Assembly (NCBI GenBank): GCA_025357875.1
Contig: JANYLK010000126.1
Location: forward strand, 29,315-93,314
Length of the DNA: 64,000 nt
Direction of reading: 5' to 3'
From: Granulicella sp.
GTDB taxonomy: Bacteria > Acidobacteriota > Terriglobia > Terriglobales > Acidobacteriaceae
A model generated the notes under the pieces. It was not told where the DNA came from, did no database searches, and worked only from the letters and a program-made list of their open reading frames with translations. The position numbers and the translations under genes are program-made. This document shows, piece by piece, positions 17,995-27,188 of this stretch (within the stretch, counting starts at the first letter, position 1; every line of letters begins with the position of its first letter).

Positions 17995-19401
17995 ATGATC
18001 GCAGCCACATCGGTCACCTCACATCCCGTGCCAACGAAAAAGCGCAGGCAGTCGCTGCTCGGCCGTGCAACTGCCTTCTTCGTCTTTCTCTTTGAGAAGG
18101 TGATGCCGGATCCGTTCGTCTTCGCCGTGCTGCTCACCTTCCTCGCTTCGGTGCTGGCATTCTTCTTTGCGCCGAATGCATCTCCGAGACAAGTTGCCGC
18201 GGCCTGGTACGCAGGTGTCTTCAATCTATTTACCTTTGCGTTTCAGATGGTCATCATGCTGGTGGCGGGACACGCGCTCGCCAGTGCTCCTGTGATTCGT
18301 CGCCTGCTTGCCCGGATCGCCGCGATACCGCGCTCACCGGAGGACGCAATCTCGCTCATCATTGTGGTCTCAATGATTGCGTCATGGGTGAACTGGGGAC
18401 TTGGTCTGGTGACGGCAGCTCTGCTTGCCCGAGAGATGGCCAAGCGGATTCCGGTCGACTTCGGCTGGCTCGTCGCGGCGGGTTACAGCGGCTACGTCAT
18501 TTCAACAGAAGGACTCTCGGGGTCGATCGCGCTCTCACAGTCGACCCATGGATCCGCCCTCAACATCGTCGAAAAGATCACTGGGCATCTCACCCCACTC
18601 TCCGAAACCATCTTCACCCGGTTCAACCTAATTCCTATCGCCGTGCTTCTGGTGATCCTTCCAATCGTGTTCCGCTACATTGGTCCGACCGCCCAGAACA
18701 GCCAAGCCGCCGACCCTGCGCGCCTGCGAGCGGAAGACGAGGACACGCCGACGAAGGAGGAAGCGGGTACATTTGGAGCGATGCTTGACCATGCCTGGAT
18801 CTTGAATGTGATGCTCGTTCTCTTCATCGCCAACGCCGTCGTTATGGAGCTCATACGTACCCACGGCTCCATCGACTTGAACTCCGTCATCATGACACTG
18901 CTGGCGCTTGGCTTGCTACTCCACTGGACTCCGGCAGCCTACGTCGCCGCCATTAAGCACGCGGCCCGCAGTTCCGGCTCACTCATACTTCAATACCCTC
19001 TCTACGGCGGCTTGATGGGTATCATCACCACCACTGGTCTCGCTGGAGTCCTGTCTAAGGTTTTTATCCGCTACTCTACCGCGCACACGCTTCCCTTCTT
19101 CACCTACCTGACGTCGATGATCATCACTCTATTTGTGCCCAGCGGAGGTGGTCACTGGGCTGTGCAGGGCCCCTTTGCCGTGCCAGCGGCGCAGATTCTC
19201 CACTCCTCCCTCGCCGGTACCACCATGGCCGTCGCTATGGGAGAGTCAGTCGCCAACATGGTGCAACCCTTCTGGGCGCTTCCTATCCTTGCCATCGCCG
19301 GCATCAAGATGCGACGGATGATGGGATTCATGGTCATCACCTTCGTCGTCTCCGCCATCATCTTCGGCCTGTCACTACTGTTTCTGCTTCCTGCTTCATA
19401 A
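17995..19401 (+). CDS. Short-chain fatty acid transporter, AtoE family
   Basis: Inner-membrane permease of 468 residues from ATG 17995 (AGAGAGA upstream; the track's GTG 17959 is less likely). About eleven to twelve hydrophobic helices are visible. Family signatures include FEKVMPDPFVFAVLLTF near the N-terminus, MIASWVNWGLGLVTAALLAR, GYSGYVISTEGLSGSIAL, LYGGLMGIITTTGLAG and the loop FVPSGGGHWAVQGPF, which is characteristic of SCFA/AtoE transporters. These carry acetoacetate, butyrate or similar anions. With pckG nearby this could support growth on short acids, but that link is inference. Confidence 0.9.
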   Translation: MIAATSVTSHPVPTKKRRQSLLGRATAFFVFLFEKVMPDPFVFAVLLTFLASVLAFFFAPNASPRQVAAAWYAGVFNLFTFAFQMVIMLVAGHALASAPVIRRLLARIAAIPRSPEDAISLIIVVSMIASWVNWGLGLVTAALLAREMAKRIPVDFGWLVAAGYSGYVISTEGLSGSIALSQSTHGSALNIVEKITGHLTPLSETIFTRFNLIPIAVLLVILPIVFRYIGPTAQNSQAADPARLRAEDEDTPTKEEAGTFGAMLDHAWILNVMLVLFIANAVVMELIRTHGSIDLNSVIMTLLALGLLLHWTPAAYVAAIKHAARSSGSLILQYPLYGGLMGIITTTGLAGVLSKVFIRYSTAHTLPFFTYLTSMIITLFVPSGGGHWAVQGPFAVPAAQILHSSLAGTTMAVAMGESVANMVQPFWALPILAIAGIKMRRMMGFMVITFVVSAIIFGLSLLFLLPAS

Positions 19402-19691
19402 GGCCAGCTTTGTGGACAACCGCACCTCTGGTCAACCAGTGGCTGGTGGAGTATTCTCCGTTGTCGTCACCAAAAACTCGGCAACTATGACACCGAAGAT
19501 CCGTATTCTGCTTGATTAGTCGCGGGATTCGCTCGCTCAAATAACACCGCTCAAAAACAGGTGAACAAGTTTTTATCTAAACTTCACAAATCCTTCATTC
19601 CGGCCACCGTAAATGACATTCGGCACACTTTGCATCTGCTTCCCGGAGTTGAATAGCGCACTGGCCGTTTGCCAGTAATGAGGGGTTCCCA

Positions 19692-22600
19692 ATGAGTACG
19701 CGCCGCATACATGCGAGATTTCTGATCTTCCTTCTGTTGCTTGTGGTCCCGGCAGCCGTATCGTCCGCGCAGGTCTCGACAGGTACGATTGGTGGCACCG
19801 TCACCGACAGTAAGGGCGCTGTCGTCCCACACGCCGCTGTCATCATCACTAACAACGACACCGGCATCCAGACCCGCTCCGTCACCGGTTCGACCGGCGA
19901 CTACTCCGCACCCAATCTGCAGACTGGTGCCTACACGGTTTCAGTCTCTGTGCCCGGCTTCTCCGAGGGGACGATCAATAATGTTCAACTGAATGTCGGC
20001 GCTGAGCCGGAGATCAATTTCTCGCTCAAGGTTGGTGTAGTCGGCACGACGATCGAGGTAACCAGCGCCCAGGCCACTGTCGATCTGATCTCCTCCACTA
20101 CGATGCCCGTGGTTGATCAGCGAACCATCGTCGAGCTGCCCTTAAATGGCCGCGACTGGACCTCACTCGCCAACTTGCAACCCGGCGTCGCCGCGGTCCG
20201 CACCCAGCCCGCTGTCGCCGTCAGCAACCAGCGCGCCAACCGCGGTGTCGGCTCGCAGCTCACTGTCAGCGGAGCACGTCCTCAACAGAACAACTACCGC
20301 GTGGATGGCGTCAGCATCAACGACTATTCGAATGGCGGCCCCGGTGGCGTGATCGGCTCGAACCTTGGCGTCGATGCCATTCAGGAGTTTTCCGTCGTCA
20401 CCTCCAACGCCACTGCCGACTACGGCAAGACGGCGGGCGGTGTGATCAACGCCGTCACTCGCGCCGGTGGCAACAAATTTCATGGCAGCGCATACGAGTT
20501 TCTGCGCAACTCCGCTCTCGATGCACGCGATGAGTTCGATGCAGTCAACTCCATCGCCCATTTCCGCCGGAACCAGTTTGGCGCCTCCATCGGAGGCCCG
20601 ATTCACCGAGACCAAACCTTCTTCTTCTTCGACTACGAAGGCCTGCGCCAATACAAGGGCATCAGCATCAGCAGCAACGTTCCCAATGCCGATGCACGAG
20701 GCGGGCTGCTCGTTTGCACTCAACCCGCACTTCCCGCCTCGCAGAACCCCAACTGCTTCACGCCAGGCACCACTACAGTAGCCGCATCCGGAACCACGGG
20801 CAAGCAGCAGACCGCCGTGAACTCCTCTGTCACCCGCTACCTCACTTTCTACCCACTGCCAAATTCCGGGACGATCAACAGTCCCACCAGCGACATCGGA
20901 CTTTTCCTCTTCAACGCGCCCTCCGTCAGTCACGAAAACTTCTATACGGGCCGCCTGGATCACAATGTCTCTGCCAAGGACAGCCTCAGTTCCACTTACT
21001 TTTACGACACTGGCGCTCTTCAGTCTCCCGATCCGTTCAATATCCGCATCACCGGCAACATCGCCCAGCGCGAACTGGTCACGGTTGGCGAATCCCACGT
21101 CTTCAGCCCGAGCATCATCAACTCGTTGAAGGTTGGATACAGCCGTGTGGTCTCCATCGCACCCACTACGCTGGCTGCCATCAACGCATCCGCCGGAGAT
21201 ACTTCCCTGGGATTCGCGCCGAACCTCCCTGTAGGCCTGATCAATGTCGGAGGTATCTCGAATTTCCAGGGAGGTCTCAAGGCCACCGGCGAGTTCGACT
21301 TCCACCTCAACTCCTACCAACTCTACGATGACGTCTATTACAGCCACGGCAATCACACCATCAAGATCGGATTCGCCGTCGAGCGTCTGCAGAATAACCA
21401 GCTCGGCACTGCGAATCCCAACGGCCAGTTTGTCTTCTCGAACCTCGCGAGCTTCCTCTCCGCAACCCCCACAAGCTTCAACGGGCCACTCACGCAAGGG
21501 ACTGCGCCACGCGATCTCCGCCAGTCAGTCTTCGGTGCATACATCACCGACAACTATCGCATCACCCCGACCCTCACCCTGAATCTCGGCATTCGCTATG
21601 AGCCCGTCACCGTCCCCACGGAGACCGCCAATCGCCTCGCACTGCTGAAGACACTTACCGCCAATCCCACCACCGATCCGACCGCCAATCATACCGGAAG
21701 CCCCTACTTCCAGAACTCCAGCCTCAAGAATTTCGCACCCCGTATCGGCTTTGCATGGGATCCCTTTAATAAGGATAAGACCTCTGTCCGCGGCGGATAC
21801 GGCATCTACGACACGCAAACGCTCAACTACCTGTACGAAGGTCTCTCCATCTTCACCGCGCCGTATCTCCAACTCGGCAACGTCTCGGCCGGAGCCTGCC
21901 CGCCCGCGCCAGCACCCTGCAATACGCTGGTTGCTGGAGACTTTCCCAAGAATGCTTACGCCAAAATGAACGCGGCCGGTCCCGTAGGTCTGCGCTACGC
22001 CTACACCGACCAGCAGCCCAAGCGCGGCTTCATCCAGCAGTACAGTCTGAACGTCCAGCAGCAGTTCCCGTACGACTTCACCATGCAGGTCGGCTACGCC
22101 GGATCACGCGGTATCCATCTTCCCTACCGTGTAGACGACGTCAACACCGTACAGCCCATCATCGACGCGCAGGGCTACGGATTCTTTGGTCCAAACTGTG
22201 CTGCTGGAAGCTGCAAGACCACCGCTCAACTCACCGCCGCCAAGTTGAACCCTAACGTCGGCCAGATCTCTGCTGTCTTTATGTCTGGCTATTCCCACTA
22301 CAACTCGCTTCAGGCAAGCCTGAACAAGCGCTTCGCTCACAGCACCCAAATGGGACTCTCGTACACTTGGGCGAAGTCAATCGATGACGGCTCTTCGTCA
22401 ACCTTTGGCGACACATTCGCTAACTCCGTCTCCAGCCTTCCAACCTGGGCGCCCGATCGTCGACGTGCTATCTCCGACTTCATCGTCGCGCACAACATCG
22501 TCCTCAACTACCTCTACGAACTTCCCAAGGTCAGCGAGACCTCACCCCTCTCTGCGCTGCTTAACGGATGGCAGTGGGGAGGCATCTACCAGTTCAGCAC

Positions 22601-23090
22601 CGGGGAGCCCTTCACTCCGCTCATCAGCGGCGATTCCCTTAGCCTTAAGAGCGGAGATGCCTTTGCCTTCCCTGATCGGCTGAGGGGCCCAGGCTGCAGC
22701 GGAAACCCAGTCAAATCATTCAGCGCCACCAATCGCTCTTACGTAAATGCCGCATGTTTCGCCTTCCCCACGTTCGACCCGGTCACCGGCTACACCCACC
22801 TCGGCAACGCCGGCCGCAACTCCATCATTGGACCAAGCCTCAGCGAGTTCGATACTTCCCTCGTCAAGAACACCCGCTTTAGTGCTTTCTCCGAGCAGCT
22901 TAACATCCAGTTCCGCGCCGAACTTTTCAACGTCCTCAATCACGGTAACTATGGCCCTCCCCCGAAGGCGGGCACCCAGTTCTTCAGCGCCAACGGATCT
23001 CCGCTCTCGGCGGCCTCCGCAGGAGTGCTTGTAGGCCCTGCTGCAACCAGTTCACGTCAAGCTCAGTTCGCGCTAAAAATATTGTTCTAA
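19692..23090 (+). CDS. TonB-dependent receptor, Oar-like with carboxypeptidase-regulatory domain (receptor 1)
   Basis: Outer-membrane receptor of 1132 residues. Signal peptide 1-28 (FLIFLLLLVVPAAVSSAQ); carboxypeptidase-regulatory-like domain about 30-115 (TIGGTVTDSKGAVVPHAAVI, GAYTVSVSVPGF); plug domain about 135-240 (RTIVELPLNGRDWTSLANL, YRVDGVSINDYSNGG, GVDAIQEFSVVTSNATADYG); then the large barrel ending in AQFALKILF, with a terminal Phe as BAM signal. This architecture takes up large carbohydrate or peptide ligands in Acidobacteriota. GAGGGG lies upstream of ATG 19692. Long antisense ORFs over it are shadows. It heads the utilisation island and precedes an epimerase and a LacI-type regulator, but a terminator-like hairpin separates them. 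Confidence 0.92.
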   Translation: MSTRRIHARFLIFLLLLVVPAAVSSAQVSTGTIGGTVTDSKGAVVPHAAVIITNNDTGIQTRSVTGSTGDYSAPNLQTGAYTVSVSVPGFSEGTINNVQLNVGAEPEINFSLKVGVVGTTIEVTSAQATVDLISSTTMPVVDQRTIVELPLNGRDWTSLANLQPGVAAVRTQPAVAVSNQRANRGVGSQLTVSGARPQQNNYRVDGVSINDYSNGGPGGVIGSNLGVDAIQEFSVVTSNATADYGKTAGGVINAVTRAGGNKFHGSAYEFLRNSALDARDEFDAVNSIAHFRRNQFGASIGGPIHRDQTFFFFDYEGLRQYKGISISSNVPNADARGGLLVCTQPALPASQNPNCFTPGTTTVAASGTTGKQQTAVNSSVTRYLTFYPLPNSGTINSPTSDIGLFLFNAPSVSHENFYTGRLDHNVSAKDSLSSTYFYDTGALQSPDPFNIRITGNIAQRELVTVGESHVFSPSIINSLKVGYSRVVSIAPTTLAAINASAGDTSLGFAPNLPVGLINVGGISNFQGGLKATGEFDFHLNSYQLYDDVYYSHGNHTIKIGFAVERLQNNQLGTANPNGQFVFSNLASFLSATPTSFNGPLTQGTAPRDLRQSVFGAYITDNYRITPTLTLNLGIRYEPVTVPTETANRLALLKTLTANPTTDPTANHTGSPYFQNSSLKNFAPRIGFAWDPFNKDKTSVRGGYGIYDTQTLNYLYEGLSIFTAPYLQLGNVSAGACPPAPAPCNTLVAGDFPKNAYAKMNAAGPVGLRYAYTDQQPKRGFIQQYSLNVQQQFPYDFTMQVGYAGSRGIHLPYRVDDVNTVQPIIDAQGYGFFGPNCAAGSCKTTAQLTAAKLNPNVGQISAVFMSGYSHYNSLQASLNKRFAHSTQMGLSYTWAKSIDDGSSSTFGDTFANSVSSLPTWAPDRRRAISDFIVAHNIVLNYLYELPKVSETSPLSALLNGWQWGGIYQFSTGEPFTPLISGDSLSLKSGDAFAFPDRLRGPGCSGNPVKSFSATNRSYVNAACFAFPTFDPVTGYTHLGNAGRNSIIGPSLSEFDTSLVKNTRFSAFSEQLNIQFRAELFNVLNHGNYGPPPKAGTQFFSANGSPLSAASAGVLVGPAATSSRQAQFALKILF

Positions 23091-23117
23091 TACGAGTAGA
23101 CAAACAAACCAGATTCG

Positions 23118-23152
23118 CGGGTGGGAGGGGACAGCCAAGTCTCTCCCGTTTT
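23118..23152 (+). terminator. Hairpin terminator after receptor 1
   Basis: GGGAGGGGAC and GTCTCTCCC can pair imperfectly around a short loop and are followed by GTTTTCT. The position just after the receptor stop fits an intrinsic terminator. Confidence 0.5.
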
Positions 23153-23261
23153 CTGCAGTGGCGGAAGGGAAACGTTGGGAAGATTCAAGGATGTCGGGTC
23201 TAACTATTTAAGCGGATAGCCGCGTCCAAGTCGAGTGTTCTGACTTGGTAGGATATCGATT

Positions 23262-24392
23262 ATGACTGCTTATAGGAAGCGTGCGCTCGTGACTGGAGGA
23301 GCAGGCCTGATCGGTTCTCACATCGTCGACCTGCTGCTCAACGAGGGTTGGACGGTTCGCATATTCGACAATCTGGAGCCGCAGACTCACAAACATGGTA
23401 AGCCTGAGTGGATCAATCCAGCTGCCGAATTCCGGCAAGGCAATGTGCAGGACTACGAGGCTATGCGGTCCGCGCTGATCGACATCGATGTTGTCTTTCA
23501 TGAGGCGGCCTACGGCGGATACATGCCTGAGATGGCGAAGTATGTTCTCGTAAATAGTTTCGGCACCGCGCAAATGCTGGAAATCATTCGCGACCATGAG
23601 CTGCCAATCAGGAAGGTTATCGTTGCAAGCTCGCAAGCTGTCTACAGCGAAGGTGCCGCTGACTGTCCGGAACATGGACCCGTGGTGCCTCAGCTTCGCC
23701 CCGCGGAGCAGCTTCGCTCAGGCGACTTCCATGTCCACTGCCCGGTCTGCGGCAAACCGACGTCCTCGATCCCAACGCCAGAGAGCACCCCAGGTGGAGG
23801 CGAGACAGTCTATGCCCTAACCAAAGTCGATCAGGAACGCCTCGTCTTGCTTTGGGGCAAGCAGACTGGTATTCCGACCGTCGCGCTTCGCTATTCCTGC
23901 ACCTACGGTCCAAGGCAGTCGCTGTTCAATCCCTACACCGGGGTCATTGCGATCTTTTGTACCCGCTTGCTCAACAATGAGCCGCCGGTCATGTACGAAG
24001 ATGGCCTGCAGACGCGCGATCTCTGTTTCGTGGAGGACATCGCTCGCGCTAATCTGCTGGTCGCCACCACGGATAAGCTGGATGGCCTGCCCGTGAATGT
24101 AGGCAGCGGACGCGCCACCAGCGTGCGCAATCTTGCCGGCATCATTGCTGATCAGCTAGGTGTTGCAATTGCGCCTTTGGCCCGAGGCGAGTTCCGTCCG
24201 GGGGAGATTCGCTCGCTCATCTCAGACATAAGCCGCATTCGCACCATCGGTTTCGAGCCCCTGACCACGATCGAGCAAGGGATCGCCCGTTACATCGAAT
24301 GGATCAAAACCCAAGGCGCCATCGAAGACTACTTCAGCAGGGCTGAGGCAGGTTTGCGGGCCAAGGGGATTGTGCAGAGCGTGGAGGCTTAG
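23262..24392 (+). CDS. NAD-dependent nucleotide-sugar epimerase with zinc-ribbon-like insertion
   Basis: Extended short-chain dehydrogenase of 376 residues acting on nucleotide sugars. The Rossmann motif is VTGGAGLIGSHIVD (about 10-23). The catalytic set is SSQAVYSEG (Ser) and YALTK (Tyr184, Lys188). Between these lies an unusual insertion with DCPEHG (Cys135, His138) and HVHCPVCGK (His159, Cys160, Cys163), which looks able to bind a metal. The C-terminal half has RYSCTYGPRQSLFNPYTG and LCFVEDIARANLL as in UDP-glucose or dTDP-sugar 4-epimerases. The substrate is not certain; a C4 epimerase of an arabinose- or rhamnose-type nucleotide sugar is possible. Its own promoter is expected after the upstream hairpin. 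Confidence 0.83.
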   Translation: MTAYRKRALVTGGAGLIGSHIVDLLLNEGWTVRIFDNLEPQTHKHGKPEWINPAAEFRQGNVQDYEAMRSALIDIDVVFHEAAYGGYMPEMAKYVLVNSFGTAQMLEIIRDHELPIRKVIVASSQAVYSEGAADCPEHGPVVPQLRPAEQLRSGDFHVHCPVCGKPTSSIPTPESTPGGGETVYALTKVDQERLVLLWGKQTGIPTVALRYSCTYGPRQSLFNPYTGVIAIFCTRLLNNEPPVMYEDGLQTRDLCFVEDIARANLLVATTDKLDGLPVNVGSGRATSVRNLAGIIADQLGVAIAPLARGEFRPGEIRSLISDISRIRTIGFEPLTTIEQGIARYIEWIKTQGAIEDYFSRAEAGLRAKGIVQSVEA

Positions 24393-24471
24393 GTGTTGGT
24401 TTGTCGATGCGAGCGGACAATTCGGGACAACGATCGCTTCGCCTGTCATAATTACACCGAGGCTAAACTCG

Positions 24472-25515
24472 TTGAAACGTTCTCCGAATCAGGGGTTCAC
24501 CCCAAGACTTAGTATCCGTAGCGTGGCTTCGCGGGCACGGGTTTCGATTGCTACTGTCTCTCGCACGATCAATCACGTGTCGACAGTAAACGCTGTGCTC
24601 GCGGCCAGGGTTTGGAAAGCTGTCGATGAGTTGAACTACTTCCCAAACAGCCAGGCACGCGCGCTCGTTTCCGGTAAAAGTAAATTGCTGGGCCTCATCA
24701 TCTCCGAGATAACCAACCCTTTCTTCCCTGAACTGATCCAGGAATTTGAGAAGGTGGCCGTTGAGCGAGGATACGAGATTCTGATCGGTTCCACCAATTA
24801 TGAGCCCAAGACAATGGAGCTCTGCGCACGCCGTATGTTCGAGCGACAGGTTGACGGAGTCGCGATTATGACCTTTGGGATCGAACAATTTCTTCTGGAC
24901 CGATTCGCGTCCGACGATGTGCCCGTCATCTTTATCGATATACCGTCAAAGCATCCGCGCAGTGATATTCTTTCGGTGGATTATCGCGCCGGGATTTGGG
25001 AAGGCGTCCAGCATCTTGCCGCGCTCGGACATCGCAAAGTAGCTTTCATCAGCGGACCCTTACAGCACCGTTCGGCCGGTGCACGAAAGTCGGCATTTCT
25101 TGATTGCATCCGCTGCGCGGGGATCAAACCCAACCAGAAATGGCTCATCGAGGGGAATCATACGCTGGAAGGCGGACGCGACGCGATGCAGAAAATCCTC
25201 GCGCTGCCCGACCTTCCGACAGCAATTATGTGCTCCAACGACATGACCGCCATCGGAGTGCAACACGCACTTTTCGATGCGAGCTTGAAAATTCCAGAAG
25301 ACTTCTCGCTGATCGGATTCGATGACATCCACCTTGCTGAATATACGATTCCGCCGCTGACCACCGTCCAGATGTCGTGCAAAGATCTGGCGCAGGCCGC
25401 GATGACCAGTTTGCTCTCGCGTCTACAGCCGCGGAAAGATAAAGTCGAGCCAGAGGAGCCCATCACCACACGACTTGTTGTGCGCCGGACGACCGGACCG
25501 CCGAAGGCTTCCTGA
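24472..25515 (+). CDS. LacI-family transcriptional regulator
   Basis: Sugar-responsive repressor. The HTH is at the N-terminus: SIRSVASRARVSIATVSRTINHVS, followed by the hinge helix NYFPNSQARALVSGKS. The periplasmic-binding-protein-like ligand domain follows (LGLIISEITNPFFPELIQ, GVQHLAALGHRKVAFISGP, IMCSNDMTAIGVQHALFD, FSLIGFDDIHLAEYTIPPL). No ATG exists near the HTH. TTG 24472 (LKRSPNQG) with GAGG upstream gives a normal 347-residue LacI protein, whereas the track's TTG at 24370 adds 34 unlikely residues, so the start is uncertain. It is convergent with a GH43 gene whose upstream region holds a LacI-like palindrome, and it is the best candidate local regulator of the arabinan genes. Confidence 0.9.
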   Translation: MKRSPNQGFTPRLSIRSVASRARVSIATVSRTINHVSTVNAVLAARVWKAVDELNYFPNSQARALVSGKSKLLGLIISEITNPFFPELIQEFEKVAVERGYEILIGSTNYEPKTMELCARRMFERQVDGVAIMTFGIEQFLLDRFASDDVPVIFIDIPSKHPRSDILSVDYRAGIWEGVQHLAALGHRKVAFISGPLQHRSAGARKSAFLDCIRCAGIKPNQKWLIEGNHTLEGGRDAMQKILALPDLPTAIMCSNDMTAIGVQHALFDASLKIPEDFSLIGFDDIHLAEYTIPPLTTVQMSCKDLAQAAMTSLLSRLQPRKDKVEPEEPITTRLVVRRTTGPPKAS

Positions 25516-25590
25516 ACGCCCGGCGCGTGGAAGATCCACTATCCCGCTGATTCCGCTTGAGATCTTCAGAAAGGCACGGCTTGTAGCCGG

Positions 25591-26706
25591 CTACTGCTGA
25601 ATTGCCGGCCAGTCGCCGGGCCAGGTAATGGTATTCACGAAGAGGTAGTCAAGATAGTTTGAGGCGACACTCAACGCGTGATACGTAATCAAGTCGCCGT
25701 GCACTGAATCGATGAGGACGGTGGAACCGCCTGGTGCGGTCCAGAGCGCACCGGACTGCAGAATAATGATTCCCCCGCCCTGCAGCATTGACGTTCCTGA
25801 CTGATCCACGAACGGCCCCTGCGGACTGGAGGAGCGTCCCACTGCAATTTTGTAGTTGTCTGTGGAGCTGACGTTATTGCAGCAGTAATCAAACGAGACA
25901 AATAGGTAGTAGTAGTTATTGTGCTTGACGAGATTCGGTCCCTCGATCGGATTATTCTGAACTAATGGGCGCGTGGCTAGATTAACGATTGCGGCGTTGA
26001 TGGTGGAAAGCATACCGGTCGCCGGATTGATCTCGCGCTGATAGATCCCTCCCCAATAACTTCCGTAGGTCAACCAGATGTGGTTCACGGTTCCGGACGT
26101 ATCCGTGTCAATCAGAATACTGGGATCGATCGCGTTGAAGTTGTCGCTGCTCTGAGACGAGAGCACGATGCCCTGATCCACCCACTTGTAAGCAGGGTCG
26201 GTCTGGATCATGGTCGTGTTGGTCGCGACGCCGATAAGCGAGTGGTTCTGGCCAAAAACGGAGGCCGCATAGTAGACATGATAGAGCCCATTGAAGTAGC
26301 TGATGTCGGGCGCCCAGAAGATCTTGAAGGCCGGAAAGACGTTCAAAATAGTCTGTGGCACGAAGTTGAAGACTTGGCCGCATCGCGACCAAGTCAGCTT
26401 ATCGGTCGAGCAATGGATGGGGAGATAGCCTACCTGCGGATTCCCGGGTTGATCGCCGGGGTCAGTAGAAAGGGAGTAGTAGACCCCCGCCTGGTAGACG
26501 ATCGAGGGGTCGTGTACCAAGGTGATTGCGCCAGACAGAGCGAAAGTTGGGGCCATTGCCGACCCCGCGGCGGGCGTTGATGTCGGGCTTGAGGCGGGCG
26601 GTGAAGAGCTGCCGCAACCAAGAATAAAACCGAGCGTGCCGACAGGTATGATGCGGAGGAAATGGAAGCGTCTAAGTAGGTGACGGAAGGGAGAAACCAG
26701 GAACAT
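25591..26706 (-). CDS. GH43-family arabinanase/arabinosidase, lipoprotein
   Basis: Glycoside hydrolase of 371 residues with a lipoprotein signal (GTLGFILGCGSSS: lipobox LGC near residue 31) and a Ser/Pro/Ala linker. The five-bladed propeller of GH43 follows. Candidate catalytic residues are the general base in LVHDPSIVYQ, the pKa-modulating Asp in FNAIDPSIL and the acid Glu in PIEGPNLVKHNNYYYLF. WAPDISYFNGLYHVYYAAS and GRSSSPQGPF are also typical. The best match by motif is endo-1,5-alpha-arabinanase or related exo enzymes. Lipidation suggests it sits on the outer membrane or periplasmic face and trims arabinan fragments. A palindromic operator candidate lies 54 bases upstream. Confidence 0.88.
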   Translation of the reverse strand: MFLVSPFRHLLRRFHFLRIIPVGTLGFILGCGSSSPPASSPTSTPAAGSAMAPTFALSGAITLVHDPSIVYQAGVYYSLSTDPGDQPGNPQVGYLPIHCSTDKLTWSRCGQVFNFVPQTILNVFPAFKIFWAPDISYFNGLYHVYYAASVFGQNHSLIGVATNTTMIQTDPAYKWVDQGIVLSSQSSDNFNAIDPSILIDTDTSGTVNHIWLTYGSYWGGIYQREINPATGMLSTINAAIVNLATRPLVQNNPIEGPNLVKHNNYYYLFVSFDYCCNNVSSTDNYKIAVGRSSSPQGPFVDQSGTSMLQGGGIIILQSGALWTAPGGSTVLIDSVHGDLITYHALSVASNYLDYLFVNTITWPGDWPAIQQ

Positions 26707-26759
26707 GTGGAACTCCTACGCCGGTAGGCAGGGGTTCGCCTGGCCATATAGACGGCCCG

Positions 26760-26775
26760 GTAAATGTTTACTGAG
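26760..26775 (-). promoter_or_regulatory. Candidate LacI-type operator
   Basis: GTAAATGTTTAC is a perfect 12-base palindrome 54 bases upstream of the GH43 lipoprotein start. The longer half-site GTTTACTGAG (26766-26775) occurs again upstream of receptor 4 at 58602-58611. The shape resembles operators of LacI-family sugar repressors, one of which is encoded 1.2 kb away. Confidence 0.5.
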
Positions 26776-26825
26776 TGGCTTCGACTCTACGGTGTTCGAT
26801 CATCCACTGTCAATAAATTGCGGCC

Positions 26826-27188
26826 CTACTGGACGCTAAGCTGGGGTGCTACCTGGCGAGGGGGTTTCGCCCGGCAATGCTGGAGGTACCGCACGAGCTC
26901 TTCGACCTCATCTCCGGTGAGTGCCTCCCGAAATGCCGGCATTGCCCCGCTACCTTCCAGAATCTGCTGACGCAACGCATTCTTGTTCTTTCTGCGGCCG
27001 ACTCCGCTGAGGTCTGGTCCCTTGTGGCCGCCAATCCCCCCGATCGCGTGGCATTGAAGGCACCCCTTATCATGAAACTCTGTCGCCCCGCGCTCGTTCG
27101 CGGGCTCACCCGCACCTTTCCGCGTGAGCGACAGAGTGAAAACCAAAAGTAGGACGAAGCGTTGCCAGATCTTGATCGGTATTCTCAA
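26826..27188 (-). CDS. Small monoheme cytochrome c
   Basis: Secreted class-I cytochrome c of 120 residues. Signal peptide about 1-27, heme site CLQCH (Cys43-His47), axial Met83 in SGAMPAF and the C-terminal helix LTGDEVEELVRYLQHC. The start is TTG at 27188 in a TTGA overlap with the stop of the multiheme cytochrome gene, so translation is coupled. It is the last gene of the CRTAC1-cytochrome operon and is a natural electron acceptor or donor for the multiheme partner. A cytochrome c6/cbb3-type fold is likely; the exact partner oxidase or reductase is unknown. Confidence 0.9.
   Translation of the reverse strand: MRIPIKIWQRFVLLLVFTLSLTRKGAGEPANERGATEFHDKGCLQCHAIGGIGGHKGPDLSGVGRRKNKNALRQQILEGSGAMPAFREALTGDEVEELVRYLQHCRAKPPRQVAPQLSVQ

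Noticed and set aside
20163-21497. 444-aa minus-strand ORF
   Set aside because: Antisense shadow of receptor 1; the Val/Asp/Gly-rich composition comes from codon bias and it has no motif or ribosome site.
25583-25594. GTAGCCGGCTAC palindrome at the end of the GH43 lipoprotein gene
   Set aside because: Overlaps the GH43 stop region, has no U-tract and no second copy; likely chance.
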